A DNA stretch of 64,000 bases from Ryuthela nishihirai (lineage: Eukaryota; Arthropoda; Arachnida; Araneae; Heptathelidae), in NCBI GenBank assembly GCA_038380435.1, contig JAWZYU010000013.1, positions 13,467,901 to 13,531,900 on the forward strand. The letters are read 5' to 3'. The notes beneath the pieces are model-generated. The model searched no databases. It was not told where the DNA came from and saw only the letters and a program-made list of their open reading frames with translations. The position numbers and the translations under genes were made by a program. Below, piece by piece: positions 1 through 11,080 of the stretch; the first letter of the stretch is position 1; each line of letters begins with the position of its first letter.

Positions 1-98
1 ATCTTTGCTTGCTTTGATGTGATTTACTAATCAGCTTTATTAGCGAAGTATTTATTTCCTTTTTTTTACAATCTGACGACGCATTTTGTCTTCTGCAG

Positions 99-266
99 AT
101 GATCATTCTGTACGGTCTTGTGAACTATGAACCTCTCGTCTATGAAGGTTACGAATACCCCGTGTGGGCAAATGCCGTGGGGATGTGCATCGCAGCTTCT
201 TCTGTCATTTGCATCCCTTCCATGGCGCTTTGGCAGATCCTCAGAACACCTGGATCCTTTTCACAG
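99..266 (+). CDS. Exon of an SLC6-family neurotransmitter/amino-acid transporter (partial gene)
   Basis: One internal exon of a Na+/Cl- dependent solute transporter of the SLC6 family, a plasma-membrane symporter. The exon is bounded by a pyrimidine-rich acceptor ending CAG at 98 and a donor (CAG then gtaatc) at 267, and is 168 nt, exactly 56 codons in phase 0. The translation contains YGLVNYEPL, then YEYPVWANAVG, then a hydrophobic stretch ending SSVICIP, then LRTPGSF. Established SLC6 pattern: the segment before TM12 reads YxPLxYxxYxYPxWA, TM12 ends with ICIP or similar, and a TPG motif opens the cytosolic tail. The substrate (monoamine, glycine, GABA or nutrient amino acid) cannot be told from this exon. 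Earlier exons lie left of the window. I could not identify the following tail exon. No stop or frameshift is present, so the gene is probably functional. Confidence 0.88.
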
Positions 267-779
267 GTAATCGCCATCGATTTGGAAATATTAGCGTAAA
301 GCAATATAACTGGTAGACTAGCAGAGAAGAATGAAAGTATGATTAATTATATTTTATCATTCAGATGTTCCATAATATCCAAAAAAGATTACATGGTCGT
401 AGATGATTTTGATTGAACAATCATTTCCTCAGCATAATATCGCTGATATGGAAATAGGACACTTAATGTTTTTTTAAATATTTCTTTCCCTTTCCTTGAA
501 ATTATATTGTTTACTCTTTGTAATAAATTTTGAAATAGAATTAGCTAATGAAAATGTTATATATAAACTTCTTTAACAAATAGTACGTTATTTTAATTCA
601 TTTTTTCTGCATTTAAATGCTCAAACATTGTCATTTGATTCCTTTAAGTAGTAGCATTAGATAGTTTTAAGTGTAATCCTGATTTCTACTCATTTTTACT
701 TTTTTAATCAATCTTCCAGAATGGTGATATTCCTTATTACCTATTTTCCTATTGCTTTTGACTTTGACATTTGTCGGTT
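267..779. other. Intron or intergenic DNA downstream of the SLC6 exon
   Basis: A/T-rich sequence with no ORF of note, no recognisable repeat and no RNA gene. It follows the splice donor at 267, so at least its start is intron. Confidence 0.6.
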
Positions 780-1178
780 GGTGGATACGACAAAACGCAG
801 TTCCACCAAATCTTTCGAACGCCATGGGGAAACGTAGTGATTTATGTGTCAAATAAAAGTTTCTGAAACGGGGAGTGTCATGGGCTATAAAAAATGCACC
901 CCGTGCTTCCTTCCACTTTAAAAAATCGAGTAACATGAAAATTATTCTTCGACTACATCTCCAAAATGCAAATGCCGAAAGTAACAAGTTATACGTCAAA
1001 TGAAAGCTTGACATGGGGAATATCAGGCTTTGAAAAATTAACCCCCTATTCTCTCTTCCTCCTAAAATAAGGGGGAAATATGAAAATGATTGTTCCCTTG
1101 TATCTCCTAAAAGCGAGTGCGGCAAGTAACAGGCTATGTATCAAATGAAAGCTTCTAACTCGTGAAGTGTCATAGGCT
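780..1178 (+). repeat. Old tandem/dispersed repeat, three diverged units (left half)
   Basis: Three diverged units of about 130-147 bp. Each carries a core reading GTCAAATGAAAGCTT or a close variant (near 846, 993 and 1138), followed by a 'gtgtcat-ggctataaaa' segment and then C-rich and A-rich stretches. A fourth unit continues at 4786-4985. The RTE element at 1189-4775 therefore landed inside this repeat. No coding potential is evident. Confidence 0.6.
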
Positions 1179-1188
1179 ATAAAATATT

Positions 1189-4100
1189 CATCATCATCAT
1201 CATCATCAAGCAGCATGGGCTACGGAGGTCCAACCAGACCGTTCAATTTAGTTCTCCAAGCAAGTCTGTCCTTAGCTACATCTGCTGCATCTGGCCACTG
1301 CACACCAATTCTAATAAAGTCCTGTTTGACATTGTCTGCCGACCGCATCCTAGGTCTCCCCCTCTTTCTGAAGCCTTTAGGCACACTGTTCATAAACCTA
1401 TTTGCCAATCTATAATTATTCATACGGGCAACATGACCAAACCAATGGAGTCTCTATCTGCACAATATGCTGCTTAAAGGAGGTTGCCAACTCCTTTGCC
1501 TAACCTCATCATTAGTTACAAAGTTAAACCACCTAATGCCCAAAATACTGCGTAAGCATCTGGAATCAAAAGCATCTAGTTTCCTGTTATCTTGTTTACA
1601 CAGTGTCCAAGTTTCACTACCATAACTAACCCTACAAAGAACCAAACTATTATACAGTCTAATTTTAGTCTTTATGTGTATACGCCTATTTCTCCACACT
1701 CTATAGATTCTTAAAAGTCCCGGCAGCAATCCCTATCCGTCTGTTAATCTCATGCCGCACATTATCAGTTACATAGCTCCAAGTTTAATTACCTAACTGT
1801 GACACCTGCTCAAGACTGCAACCATTCAGACTGACCAATTTTCATCACTTTAGTTTTTTCTCTGTTTATAACCAAACCTACTCTAGTACTAGTTTCATCA
1901 ACAGCTCGAATGAAAGAGTTCATCTCAACAACATCATTTGCCACAAGGGCCAAATCATCAGCATAATCTAAATCAGAAATTTTCGCATCTCCAGTCCATT
2001 TAAGGCCAAAATCTCTCCATTGAAGTGAATTTCGCATAACATAATCAATAATCAAACTAAAGAGAAAAGGAGACAAAATGCACCTTTGTCGAACACCAGA
2101 AGTAATGCTAAACCAACTGCTACAAGCCTTACCAACTCTCACACACGACTCAGTGCTATTATAGAGAGCGTTCATTATGTTAACTACCTGGTCTTGTATA
2201 CCACATGATTTCACAATCAACCACAAATTATGTCGATCAACAGAGTCGAAAGCCTTTTTGAAATTAACAAAGCTAGCAACCAAAGGTTTCTGAAACTCTA
2301 AACATTTCTCAAGAATCTATCCGAGTGAAAATATCTCATTTACACATCCCCTACCACTTCTGAATCCACATTGCTCATCACGCAATTGACTGTCAACCAG
2401 ATTCTTAATTCTATTAAGCACAATCATGGAAAGAACTTTACCTGGAACAGAGAGTAGGCTAATACCCCTATAGTTATCACAAGAACTGCGATCACCTTTT
2501 TTGAAAATAGGGATAATAATAGCTCTGGTAAAATCCTTAGGAACCATGCCTTTATCATAAAAGATATTCAAAATTTCAGCCATCCAAGTGGTAACCAAAA
2601 CATTCCAAGCTCTAAGCATTTCCGTAGTAATTTCATCTATCCCTGGGGATTTATGAAGTTAAGTTTAGAAATAGCCAAAATAACTTTAGAATGTGTTATA
2701 GGGTCAACATTAAAGCAAGTAATGCATCTATCATCATTGCAAACAATGGGAGTAGAACTAACCACATTGTTTAGAATATCACTGAAATGCTCAGCCCACC
2801 TAGCCATAACAGAATTACCTTCTATAACCTTACCTTGCTTATCCTTCAATCCCTGTATACCTGTCCGTTTTCTACCACACAAAACATTAACTATCTGGTA
2901 CAGCTCTCTGCTGTTGTGCTGCCTAACTGCTTCCTCAGCTTTGTCAGCCAAGCCATCAAGCCAAAGATTCTTATCAGCAGCTAACTGATCCTTTACACGT
3001 TTATTAGGCTCTCTGTAATCCTTTCTATTAGGACTAGTAGGGTATTGATTAAGGACATTCCTGCAGTTCTTTCTTTCTGAAATAAGCATAAGTGCCTTAG
3101 CACTCAAATAATTTTGCCTCTTCTGCTCCTTTTTCCCTAAAAGAGTAATGTTAGTTTCCAAAAAAGCCTGTATAAAACGGCCCCATTCTTCCTCAACTTC
3201 AGTAGTAAGCAAACCATGACTGTCATAATGACTAAGTAACCTATCACGGTAAGCTTTAGATATACTGGGTCTTTCAGAGCTTCAGTATTAAAGGTAAAAT
3301 TTTTAACCCTAGCACAACACTTTTTAAGTTTAAGTTTCAAGACACTTTTAACAAGGTAATGGTCAGATCCAATTTCAGTTTACATATATGACCTGGTATT
3401 CCTAACAGAACTAGCCCATTTGCTGTTAATTAATATATAATCAATATATATTCTTATGCAGCCCATTAGGTGAAACCCATGTGTACTTATGTATGTCGCG
3501 GTGTTTGTAATAAGTGTTAGTTATTCTGAATCCATTGAGTTTACTTACCTGTAGAAGACGTTGCCCATTGCCATTGCAGCTACCAATACCAAAAGGGCCT
3601 ATCACTCCTCCCCAAAGGTCAGAGTCAGTACCAACTTTGGCATTGAAGTCACCAAGAACAAGGGTAATATCTCCTTTCTTGACAGAATTCAAAATATCCT
3701 GAAGTTGTCCATAAAACCTATCCTTCTCATCCTCATCGGCATCCTCAGTGGGGGCATAACAGCAGATAACATTGAAGTCTTTAACGCTTGTCTGAAATTT
3801 TGCTGTAAGAAACCTTTCATTAATGCACTCATATCCTAGAAGAGCATCGCTAGCGTGTCTGCTGAGAAGAGACCCACGCCTTGGTGATGCTTATTGTCGT
3901 CCCTCCCTGAAAAGAGAAATTTAAGATTATTTTTAAGAATCTGACCTTTATCTGTCCATCTGGTCTCTTGCAAGCCGAGAATATCTAAATTATAACGATG
4001 GAATTCTTGTGTGAGGACATCAAGAGAAAAAACTCTGTGCAGAGTCCTCACATTTCAACTACCTACGGAGAGAAAATGGTTAGTGGGATGTTTAAAGAAA

Positions 4101-4775
4101 CTATGTTTATTGAGAGAGGGAATGCCGACAATATCAAACAGCCCCCTAATCGCAGACATGGGGCAAAGACCCGTTCCCCCACTACTAAAGGCTGAAGCCA
4201 TCTACACTGGAAGACTTCTTCCAATGTAGAACTTGACGATGCCAATAGAAGCAAAGAGTTCAGGTGCCTGCGATGACTTCTGCTCAGGATTATCCACCAG
4301 CTGATAAACATATCCTGTGAATCTATTCACTTGGGGCTGTCAACCCACAAACAAACAGAAAACACAGCGGAAGATTTTCCCTCCACAGAAGCCCACCAGT
4401 GCAGCAAAATCAGGATCCATAATCAAGCTCAGAGCTTTAATTCAGTCCAGTCTAGTGGATTTATATGGTTAGCACCAGGACCTTGTATGGTTTACTATTC
4501 CTCAGCAGGGTAGAAAAAAAAGAAAAGTAGCCATAGTTGTCCAGATCAGTAGGCCACACTAATCTGGCAGCCCTCCCCTTCCGTTCACTTCCACAAGAGA
4601 GTATCTCTTTTGAAAGGTACTAACGGTCTGCACCACGAGAAGGCGGGGTCGGACATTAGGTGCTAGGCCTCGCCGGTTCTATGCATCATCACAGGGGATT
4701 GGTGCATAGCTCTCCTTCCAGCGATTACCTATCTGTTAATACTGTTATCTGTTATTACCATTTACAGACCATAAA
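1189..4775 (-). mobile_element. Full-length RTE-type non-LTR retrotransposon, copy 1 (decayed)
   Basis: A 3587-bp LINE on the minus strand. It is flanked by a perfect 10-bp target-site duplication, ataaaatatt, at 1179-1188 and 4776-4785. The 3' end is a (GAT)n-type short tandem repeat (1190-1207 as catcat on the + strand), as is typical of the RTE clade rather than a poly(A). The minus-strand reading has an APE-type endonuclease (WNVRTL was HRV-split here, [14 protein letters not shown]), then a reverse transcriptase with the YADD catalytic box, then a C-terminal tail ending GLVGPP. It is interrupted by several frameshifts and stops, so it is not expected to be active. The end positions agree with copy 2 (49923-53511, 3589 bp), which supports both being full length. 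Clade assignment rests on domain order, the repeat tail and length, not on a phylogeny. Confidence 0.9.
1220..4051 (-). pseudogene. Endonuclease-reverse transcriptase ORF of RTE copy 1, broken
   Basis: Remains of the single long ORF expected in an RTE element, read from high to low coordinates. 4051-3836 carries the endonuclease start with LGLQETRW. 3692-3441 carries [16 protein letters not shown] and the stretch up to the lost SDH motif. 3340-2637 is the linker. 2619-2317 holds RT motifs 1-2 ([20 protein letters not shown]). 2283-1810 holds the palm with NFKKAFDSVD, GVRQRC and DYADDLAL. 1729-1454 and 1423-1220 are the C-terminal region (YGSETWTLC, GRPRMR, GLVGPP). The pieces lie in different frames, so at least five lesions have occurred. 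Compared with copy 2 it keeps the C at the site where copy 2 has lost one base near 52324. Confidence 0.85.
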
Positions 4776-4785
4776 ATAAAATATT

Positions 4786-4985
4786 GCCACCCCCCCTAAA
4801 AAAAGGGAAATCTGAAAGTCACTCTACTATAACTTCCGACCGCAAGGGCCTACAGTTACGAGTTAGGTGTCAAATGAAAGCTCATATAATGACCGTCGTA
4901 AACTATGTCGAATTTCCCCCCCCCCATTCCCCTTTATAAAAGGGGGGAAGGCGAGTATTTTTGCGCGATTCAACTTTAACGAGTC
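4786..4985 (+). repeat. Fourth unit of the old dispersed repeat (right half)
   Basis: Continues the repeat seen at 780-1178, with the same GTGTCAAATGAAAGCT core at about 4867 and a C-tract followed by 'tataaaagggggg'. It abuts the RTE target duplication. Removing the RTE element restores a spacing of about 130 bp to the preceding unit. Confidence 0.55.
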
Positions 4986-5001
4986 ATACCAAAGCTTGTG
5001 A

Positions 5002-5070
5002 CTTCAAAGGAAGATAGGACGCCGGTAATCTTGTTGAGTACGCAAATCGTCTCCCTATCTTCCTTTGAAG
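5002..5070. other. Perfect 17-bp inverted repeat (stem-loop)
   Basis: The arm at 5002-5018 (cttcaaaggaagatagg) is the exact reverse complement of 5054-5070. The loop is 35 nt. The DNA or an RNA from either strand could fold into a hairpin. The stem is shorter than a usual pre-miRNA stem (about 22 bp or more), and neither flank extends the pairing. It may be a MITE remnant. Confidence 0.6.
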
Positions 5071-5632
5071 CGAATAGGAACTCAATGACTGATACACCAT
5101 TGATATTCTTTAGGTTTATTTTTTACTTTTTAAGGACATATAGGAATATAGGTATTTCTTAATTTATTTCTATTTTGAATGTAACAGCCATCGAAGCAAA
5201 CATATATAGCGTTATGTGATTGCAGTTTCACTTAAACTTTGTTACTGGCCTGAGTTTCATGGTCCAGGTATTGATGACACAGTCTTATCGCTCTGCTCAT
5301 TGACGATGAGTTAACTGGACCTGGGTATCCAACTGATTTCAAGGAAACGCTTTGACCACCCAATGAATGTGTGGAAGGTTTCTCTCCCTATTGGCAGACG
5401 CAACAGAAATGACCTTGCCATAACTCTACCTCTCGTAGAATTCGTATTCCAAAAAAACGCGAATATCTAGAGTGATTCATTTAATGTGAAGCACCTTTTT
5501 TGTTATGAAGTCATTGCTTTCGATTCCTGGTCCGTCGAATTCGCTTTTCGGACCTCTTCTTGCCTGATACCATACATACTTATTATATGGTAATTTTCGG
5601 TATATACTGGTATATATGTCCGCAATTATAAA

Positions 5633-5868
5633 ATGCATTCACCTTTGACGAAGTTCGTCAGAGGTATCCAGCAATGAATGGTGTCTACTCCATGCATTCA
5701 CCTTTGACGAAGTTCGTCAGAGGTATCCGGCAATGAATGGTGTCTACTCCATGCATTCACCTTTGACGAAGTTCGTCAGAGGTATCCAGCAATGAATGGT
5801 GTCTACTCCATGCATTCACCTTTGACGAAGTTCGTCAGAGGTATCCGGCAATGAATGGTGTCTACTCC
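5633..5868. repeat. 59-bp tandem repeat, four copies, arranged as two dimers
   Basis: Four near-identical 59-bp units start with atgcattcac at 5633, 5692, 5751 and 5810. Units 1 and 3 read 'atccagc' and units 2 and 4 read 'atccggc', so the array is a 118-bp dimer repeated twice. Each unit contains the perfect 15-nt palindrome tgacgaagttcgtca. Confidence 0.93.
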
Positions 5869-6479
5869 ATGCGTTGCAAATTAAAGGAATGGTCGAAGGG
5901 AAAAAAGTTTCAACGCAGAGTAGGAAATTGACTCTTTTGAGGTTTCTCATTTTTTGTGGCTTTTCCTATCAGATGCCTGTGAGGTATCTCCACCAGAGAC
6001 TATCCAAAGCCATTGTCTCGTTTGATTCAAAATAAAAATTATCGCAAGAAATCTTTCTGAAGGATTTCGAACAGGATTTACGTGTAGAAAGATCCACTTG
6101 TATATCCACCGCCAATCTCAATCAGCTGCTTATTTATTCATCGCTTTACGCCTGTTTGACAATACCTTTCGTTAAAACAGAGAAATTAAAATACATTTTA
6201 AATTCCTTTTGATTAATATGAATCTTTAATATTTAAATCTTCCATTCTAAACGTTTCCTTAGTATCGCAGATATTCCGTGCAGCGCATATCAGTGCTTTA
6301 CATCAATATTTGCATTCAGAATAACCTTAGGTTTGTTCTTCTCTGTATTTCTTTTGCGTTATTTATCGTATGAAATAATTCCCTTCTTTAATTTCAGAGA
6401 ATAAAAATCCTAACAACACCGTGGAGAGACAGCCACGCTTGTAAAGAAACCACCTGCCAGAAGGCGCTTCAGTCGGGAA
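5869..6479. other. Non-coding stretch, nothing recognised
   Basis: Mixed-composition DNA without a credible ORF, splice-bounded exon, RNA gene or known repeat. Confidence 0.5.
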
Positions 6480-6780
6480 TGGAAGTGGACGGACCCGCCC
6501 CAACGCCTCTCTGATGACGTCATCGTGATCATCGCCTTGTACACCCCAAGTTTAAAGGGTGGGAGGGAAGGAAGGAAAGGGGCCCCTTCGAGTGGAGTGC
6601 GCGTTGCGAAACTCCTCTCTCTCTGCGCACACGAAGAGGGAGAAGATGGTGACGAATTCATTTTGGAAGGGGAAAAGGAGGAAGTGTCGTCATCGGCAGA
6701 GAGGAAACGAACGGAAGTAGCAAAAGATCGGACTGAAAGAAAAAAGTCGGGAAACGGTCCAAATTATTTTTAAATAAGTG
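6480..6780. promoter_or_regulatory. GC-richer block with a perfect CRE octamer, possible regulatory element
   Basis: Locally GC- and CpG-richer than its surroundings, with TGACGTCA (cAMP response element palindrome) at 6515-6522. Overlapping ORFs of about 80 codons on both strands (6410-6661 minus, 6525-6773 plus) are low-complexity and resemble no family I know. I infer a regulatory or promoter-like role. No TATA box or coding exon anchors it. Confidence 0.3.
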
Positions 6781-7424
6781 GAGTCTTTGGTCATCCCGCA
6801 GAGTCTAGAGATGAGGAAACACCGACCCTGATGCCACTCATTGAATTCCGTTGTTGGTTTGGGAATGCAGAAAGGGAGACATTTGAGAGCGGCCTCAGGG
6901 GAATGCGCGCTTCACTGGGAAGGAAGGACAGCAATTCAAGAAACAAGCGCAAGAACTGAAACAATGCCTTTGCCCTTTTGGAGAAAAAAAAGTTGTTTTT
7001 TATTTTGATTGTGGTACATTGAGAATCTCGCTTGCTTCTCTCGTAAACGATCGTCAGCTGGGCCATCGAGACACAAAACTGTTTCTGATGGCAGAAGACG
7101 ATAACTGGAGACTGCTCAACAGAAGCTGAACAAGTTCTGGAAATTTAACACCGTGCTGCTAAATGTAACATTTCATTCGCAAAATAATAATGTTCAATTG
7201 GAATTAATATACGACAAATTTGAAGAAAAAAAAGAGTTAATTTTGTGAATTAAATTTTTTTTCAGATGAATAAGATTTTTTCAGTGCTCATACATACACT
7301 TGTAGGAATGAAGCAATATTTAAATAAATCATCCCATTAAATTTCATTGAATCAGTTGGCTTAAAATGCAGTCCCCATTGTGACGCGTTGGGATTTTCTC
7401 CCACTCCCCCCTTGGGGAGAAAAG
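6781..7424. other. Non-coding stretch, nothing recognised
   Basis: A/T-rich. No credible gene or repeat seen. Confidence 0.5.
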
Positions 7425-7687
7425 GAATCACTAATGGGTTTGGGGAGATCACCGTTTGTTCAATGGGACTTCAAGCCTTTCGACAGAAGGCCAACAGCAG
7501 AGCTATAACCTATGCACATTAAAGAACACGCTGAATGGTCTTGACGGGAGGCTACCATCTGTCTCCCAACAGCTGCTCCAGTGGGTCCCCTCTCCCAACC
7601 TTCTCTGAGCCTTCGGGATCCATGTGACCTGGCCATTTAGCCCATGGTGTGCAAAAAAAATGCCGCTCAGAGGTAAAACAACCCAAG
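7425..7687 (+). mobile_element. SINE family 1, decayed copy (central and 3' part)
   Basis: Matches the body of the ~370-bp SINE seen intact at 35441-35822, including 'aagaacacgctg', 'ctgtctcccaacagctg' and 'cctggccatttagccca'. The tRNA-like head is lost or too diverged to see, and the 5' half is degraded (7425-7500). Confidence 0.8.
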
Positions 7688-7868
7688 CCATACCTTATGC
7701 ACGTTAAAGAACACGCTGGATGGTCTTGATGGGAGGCTATCATCTGTCTCCCAACAGCTGTTCCAGTGGGTTCCCTCTCCCAACCTTCTCTGAGCCTTCG
7801 GGGTCCTTGTGACCTGGCCATTTAGCCCATGGTGTGCAAAAAAAATGCCACTCCAAGGTAAATCAACA
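7688..7868 (+). mobile_element. SINE family 1, 3' half duplicated directly after the previous copy
   Basis: Repeats the SINE body from 'ccatacc' through 'gtgcaaaaaaaatgcc', directly head-to-tail with the copy ending at 7687. Both share an unusually long A-run (8 A) in 'gtgcaaaaaaaatgcc', suggesting a local ~187-bp duplication rather than two insertions. Confidence 0.8.
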
Positions 7869-8350
7869 ACTATTACAATTCAGGCTTAAATCTTTTATTT
7901 TTGTCCTAAAGTAGAGGAAGAAAGATAATTTTGGATTTCATCCAAAATTATCTCTCTAAAATTTTGGATTTCATCTAAAATTAAATACAGAAGTACAGTT
8001 AAATTTCTCTCAGTGCACTAATGTAACTTCGAAACTGGTGTAAAATAATTACCTTTCATCGTGGAAAAAAATTTAAAGAAAAGGGTTTTTCTCAAAATCT
8101 ATGTTATCCACTTTCCCGTTTGAATTCAATGAGCAATTTAAGTGCAGAAACAAAAGTGGTTTTAAATTCGAACTCTGTTTCTATCAAGATACTCGTTTTT
8201 TTAACGCAACAGGGGTGGCCAGGAGGAACCCATTGTGAATGGGACGATCAAATAGATGGGAAATCACTTGGTGGGGGGAGGGGGTGAAGAAAAATCTTTT
8301 AAAAACCAAACAAACCTTTTTTTAACAGTGACCGATGCGTCGTTCGCTTT
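7869..8350. other. Non-coding stretch, nothing recognised
   Basis: A/T-rich with a short local duplication of 'attttggatttcatc' near 7930 and 7964. No gene seen. Confidence 0.5.
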
Positions 8351-8425
8351 CATTGGCCGTGTCCCATTGGAAGAATGCCAAACATGACGTCAACATGAGC
8401 TCTCGCCGAAGGCAGATGTCCACGT
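8351..8425. promoter_or_regulatory. Promoter-like cluster: two CCAAT boxes (inverted) and a CRE
   Basis: ATTGG, the reverse of CCAAT, occurs at 8352-8356 and 8366-8370. TGACGTCA follows at 8395-8402 and a CACGTG E-box at about 8420-8425. This spacing is typical of NF-Y/CREB type promoters in animals. No transcript or first coding exon could be tied to it, so the role is inferred. Confidence 0.35.
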
Positions 8426-8997
8426 GGAGGAAAGAAAATTTCGCTTTTATGTGTAAATATTAGAGAGTTTTAGGAGTTTCTGTTTCATCAAGAACTCTTT
8501 CGAATAAAAGGAATAAATTACCACGAAATTCGGTAAAACCTTCCTCGTATCTAACTTAAAACAACGTAGAAATTTATCCACCCCTATCCCTCCCTCAAAA
8601 AAAGAAAAAAAGAAAACTGGGGATGTCCATTGGAAGCTATTTCCATATAGTTTCGTGCTCTGTATACAGAAGAAAAGTATTTGCCTGTTTTCTTGGCCAA
8701 GGGAATGCTGATACATGTGGGATGCCTTTTGCTACTGCTACTTGAAATTGTTGGCACGGGATGTTGGATGTCTTGGTGAGTTGTCTCATAAATGAGTTTG
8801 TGGCATGTTTTCAGATCCAAGTCTTCTCCATTCCAGTAAATGGATGTTAAGATTTGCCAGCCTGTGTTCATATAATCAGGTTGAAGCAGTCTGGAAGTCT
8901 TTTAGTGAACCGTCTCTGCAGTCTTTCTAATGAGACAATATCACAAACAAATCTGGATTAAAAAAGGATTTACGGAGTTTAGAAGGAGTGATTTTCA
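8426..8997. other. Stretch without a recognised gene
   Basis: Minus-strand reading 8871-8584 is open for 95 codons and could be an extension of the LINE ORF1-like relic next to it, but I recognise no motif in it. Confidence 0.4.
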
Positions 8998-9604
8998 CAA
9001 ATTTTTCTTCACTTTCACTCGTGAATTTCGTCGATGATTTTGGTTTCCTTCTAGAATCTCTTCATTTTCTATAGAAAAGTTTTTTTCTCCAGAAGGGATC
9101 AAAGAAACGGCCGAAACAGAAGGAGCTACAACCGCAGCCCCAAATACTGAATTTTTTCTTGACACTGTTGATTTCATTTTCCAGTTCAGGTTTTTCTGTT
9201 ATCACAGAAACAATGTTCGCAAAGGTTTTTCACCTAGATGAATTTTCGGGACAGCAATCAGAAAATCTCCTGCATAATTTAGTCATTCCCGAATACGAGA
9301 GAGTAGCTGTAAAGTCCGAAATGCTTATAAAATTAGGGATTTCGAGCTCCATTTCCATTTTGACAATTCTGTTGCCGATGAGGATGTTTTTGAACTTTTT
9401 CTCATAATAAGTTTCGCTAATGATGTCGTGCACAATTCCAAATTTCGTTAACTCTTTTCCAATTTCCTCATTCGTGATGTAAAAAAGTAATTTTGAGATG
9501 AATACCTTTTTGATTGTAGATCCCAGGTGGTGAATCTCGATCTCTTCGTTTCCAATCATAGGAGATTTCCAAAGAATCTTTTCTATTGCTTCCAGCGAAG
9601 TCAT
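8998..9604 (-). pseudogene. LINE ORF1/gag-like protein relic
   Basis: The minus-strand reading 9604-9230 (124 codons) has the look of the RRM-like plus pre-zinc-knuckle part of a retroelement ORF1. An 'IGKELTKFGIVHDI' strand-helix is followed by 'IPNFISI' and 'LSYSGMTKLCRRF', matching the remembered pattern 'IPNFI...C-Y-G-...-C-CG' that precedes CCHC knuckles in ORF1 proteins. The knuckle itself is corrupted and a stop follows. A second piece, 9177-8995, continues in another frame with a serine/valine-rich tail. No reverse transcriptase is linked to it. Family assignment is from recall only. Confidence 0.45.
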
Positions 9605-9649
9605 CGTGAAGAAAACATTTAGTTTACTTAATTATTTAGTTTCTGAAAC

Positions 9650-10520
9650 CATTTAGTTTACTTACTCCTCACCAAAGGTCAGAGTCAGTACCAACTTTGG
9701 CGTTGAAGTCTCCTTTCTTGACAGAATTTAAAATATCCTGAAGTTGTCCATAAAATCTATCCTTCTCATTCTCATTGGCTTTGGGTTGGTTGGATTGTTT
9801 TACCTCTGAGCGGCACTTTTTTGCATACCATGGGCTAAATGGCCACCTGGTCAAGGACTCCGAAGGCTCAGAGAAGGTTGGGGTGAGGGGATCCAGTCCA
9901 ACCTTCTCTTTCCGTCAAGGCCATCCAGGTGTTCTTCACAGTTCACTCTCCCATACACTGAGACACGGCTTAACGTCCCATCCGATGGACGGCGGTCTTT
10001 CCAAGCCCATCGGTGTCCCCTACTGACCATGGGCAGGGCGGGGAATATTGCGGAGATAAATCTCAACGCTAACCCAGGTGGGACTCGAACCTGAGAACTA
10101 CAGATTATGAGCCTGGCGCGCTACTGACTGAGCCACCCCCGCCCCTCCTCATTTGCATCCTCAGTGGGGACATAGCAACAGAATAACATTTCAAGTGTTT
10201 AATGCTTTTGTTAATGTTGTGAAATTTTGCTGTAAGAAATGTTTCATTAATGCATTCATATCCTAGGAGTGCATCTTGGACATGATTTTTATCTTCTCTT
10301 CTTGAAAAGAGAAATTTAATATTATTTTTTTATGAATCTGACCGTTATCTGTTAATCTGGTCTCTTGCAAGCCGAGAATATCTAAATTATAACGGTGGAA
10401 TTCTTGTGTGAGGACATCAAGAGAAAAAGCTATGTGCAGAGTCCTCACATTCCACCTTCCTATGGAGAGAAAATGGTTAGTTGGATGTTTAAAGAAACTA
10501 TGTTGTAAAGAAACTTCGTT
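9650..10520 (-). mobile_element. RTE copy 3, 5' (endonuclease) fragment, split by a SINE
   Basis: 9650-9779 and 10148-10520 together match the endonuclease part of RTE copies 1 and 2 (for example 'aaaggtcagagtcagtacc', 'ccgagaatatctaaatta', 'gagtcctcacattcc'). Small internal deletions are present, such as about 20 bp lost before 9711. The ORF is broken. The SINE at 9780-10147 interrupts it. Confidence 0.88.
9780..10147 (-). mobile_element. SINE family 1, near full length, inserted in RTE copy 3
   Basis: Minus-strand copy with the tRNA-like head at the right end (reads from 'ggggcgggggtggctcag' on the minus strand) and the tail at 9781. A 9-bp target duplication with one mismatch flanks it: ctcattggc (9771-9779) and ctcatttgc (10148-10156). 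The insertion postdates the RTE insertion. Confidence 0.9.
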
Positions 10521-11080
10521 GTAAACGATGTCGTCCCCCACAACCTTTAATCCAGGCGATAGTTAACCGTAAATGAGAATCCTTTCAGTGAAATGTTACC
10601 TCGTGGGAATCGCATCTCTCAGTCCCGAGCAATCCACTGATACAGCGTGATATTTAAATTTGATGAAACACAAGATGTTCTTGAGGGTTTTTTTTTTGGT
10701 GCTGTAGCATCCATAGTTAAGATTTGTAGAAGGGTGGTAATGCCGTTTTGATTAAGTAACATGAGTTGAGTACTTTTGTGAATTTTATATCTGATCGTAA
10801 AGTATTTTTATACATTATTTGTTTTCGCCGGTTTTTTTTTTTTTGAAGTAATTCAAATTTTATTTCATTCCTTTCTCTTTGTGAATAATCTAGTTGAATT
10901 CGCGATTTAGTAAAGTGAAATGAAAATCAAAAGGTGGAAACTTTCTTTTCGATCCTTATTTACCTCCCCCCTCCTCCACTGTTCATTCATTTCATCGGCA
11001 GCGTTTTAATTGCCAGAGGGAAAATGCCGCGTGATCCCTTCAGTTCGTTGTCGCCGATGAATCTCTCTGCTCGCGTCTTA
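10521..11080. other. Non-coding stretch, nothing recognised
   Basis: A/T-rich with T-runs at about 10690 and 10830. No gene seen. Confidence 0.5.
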
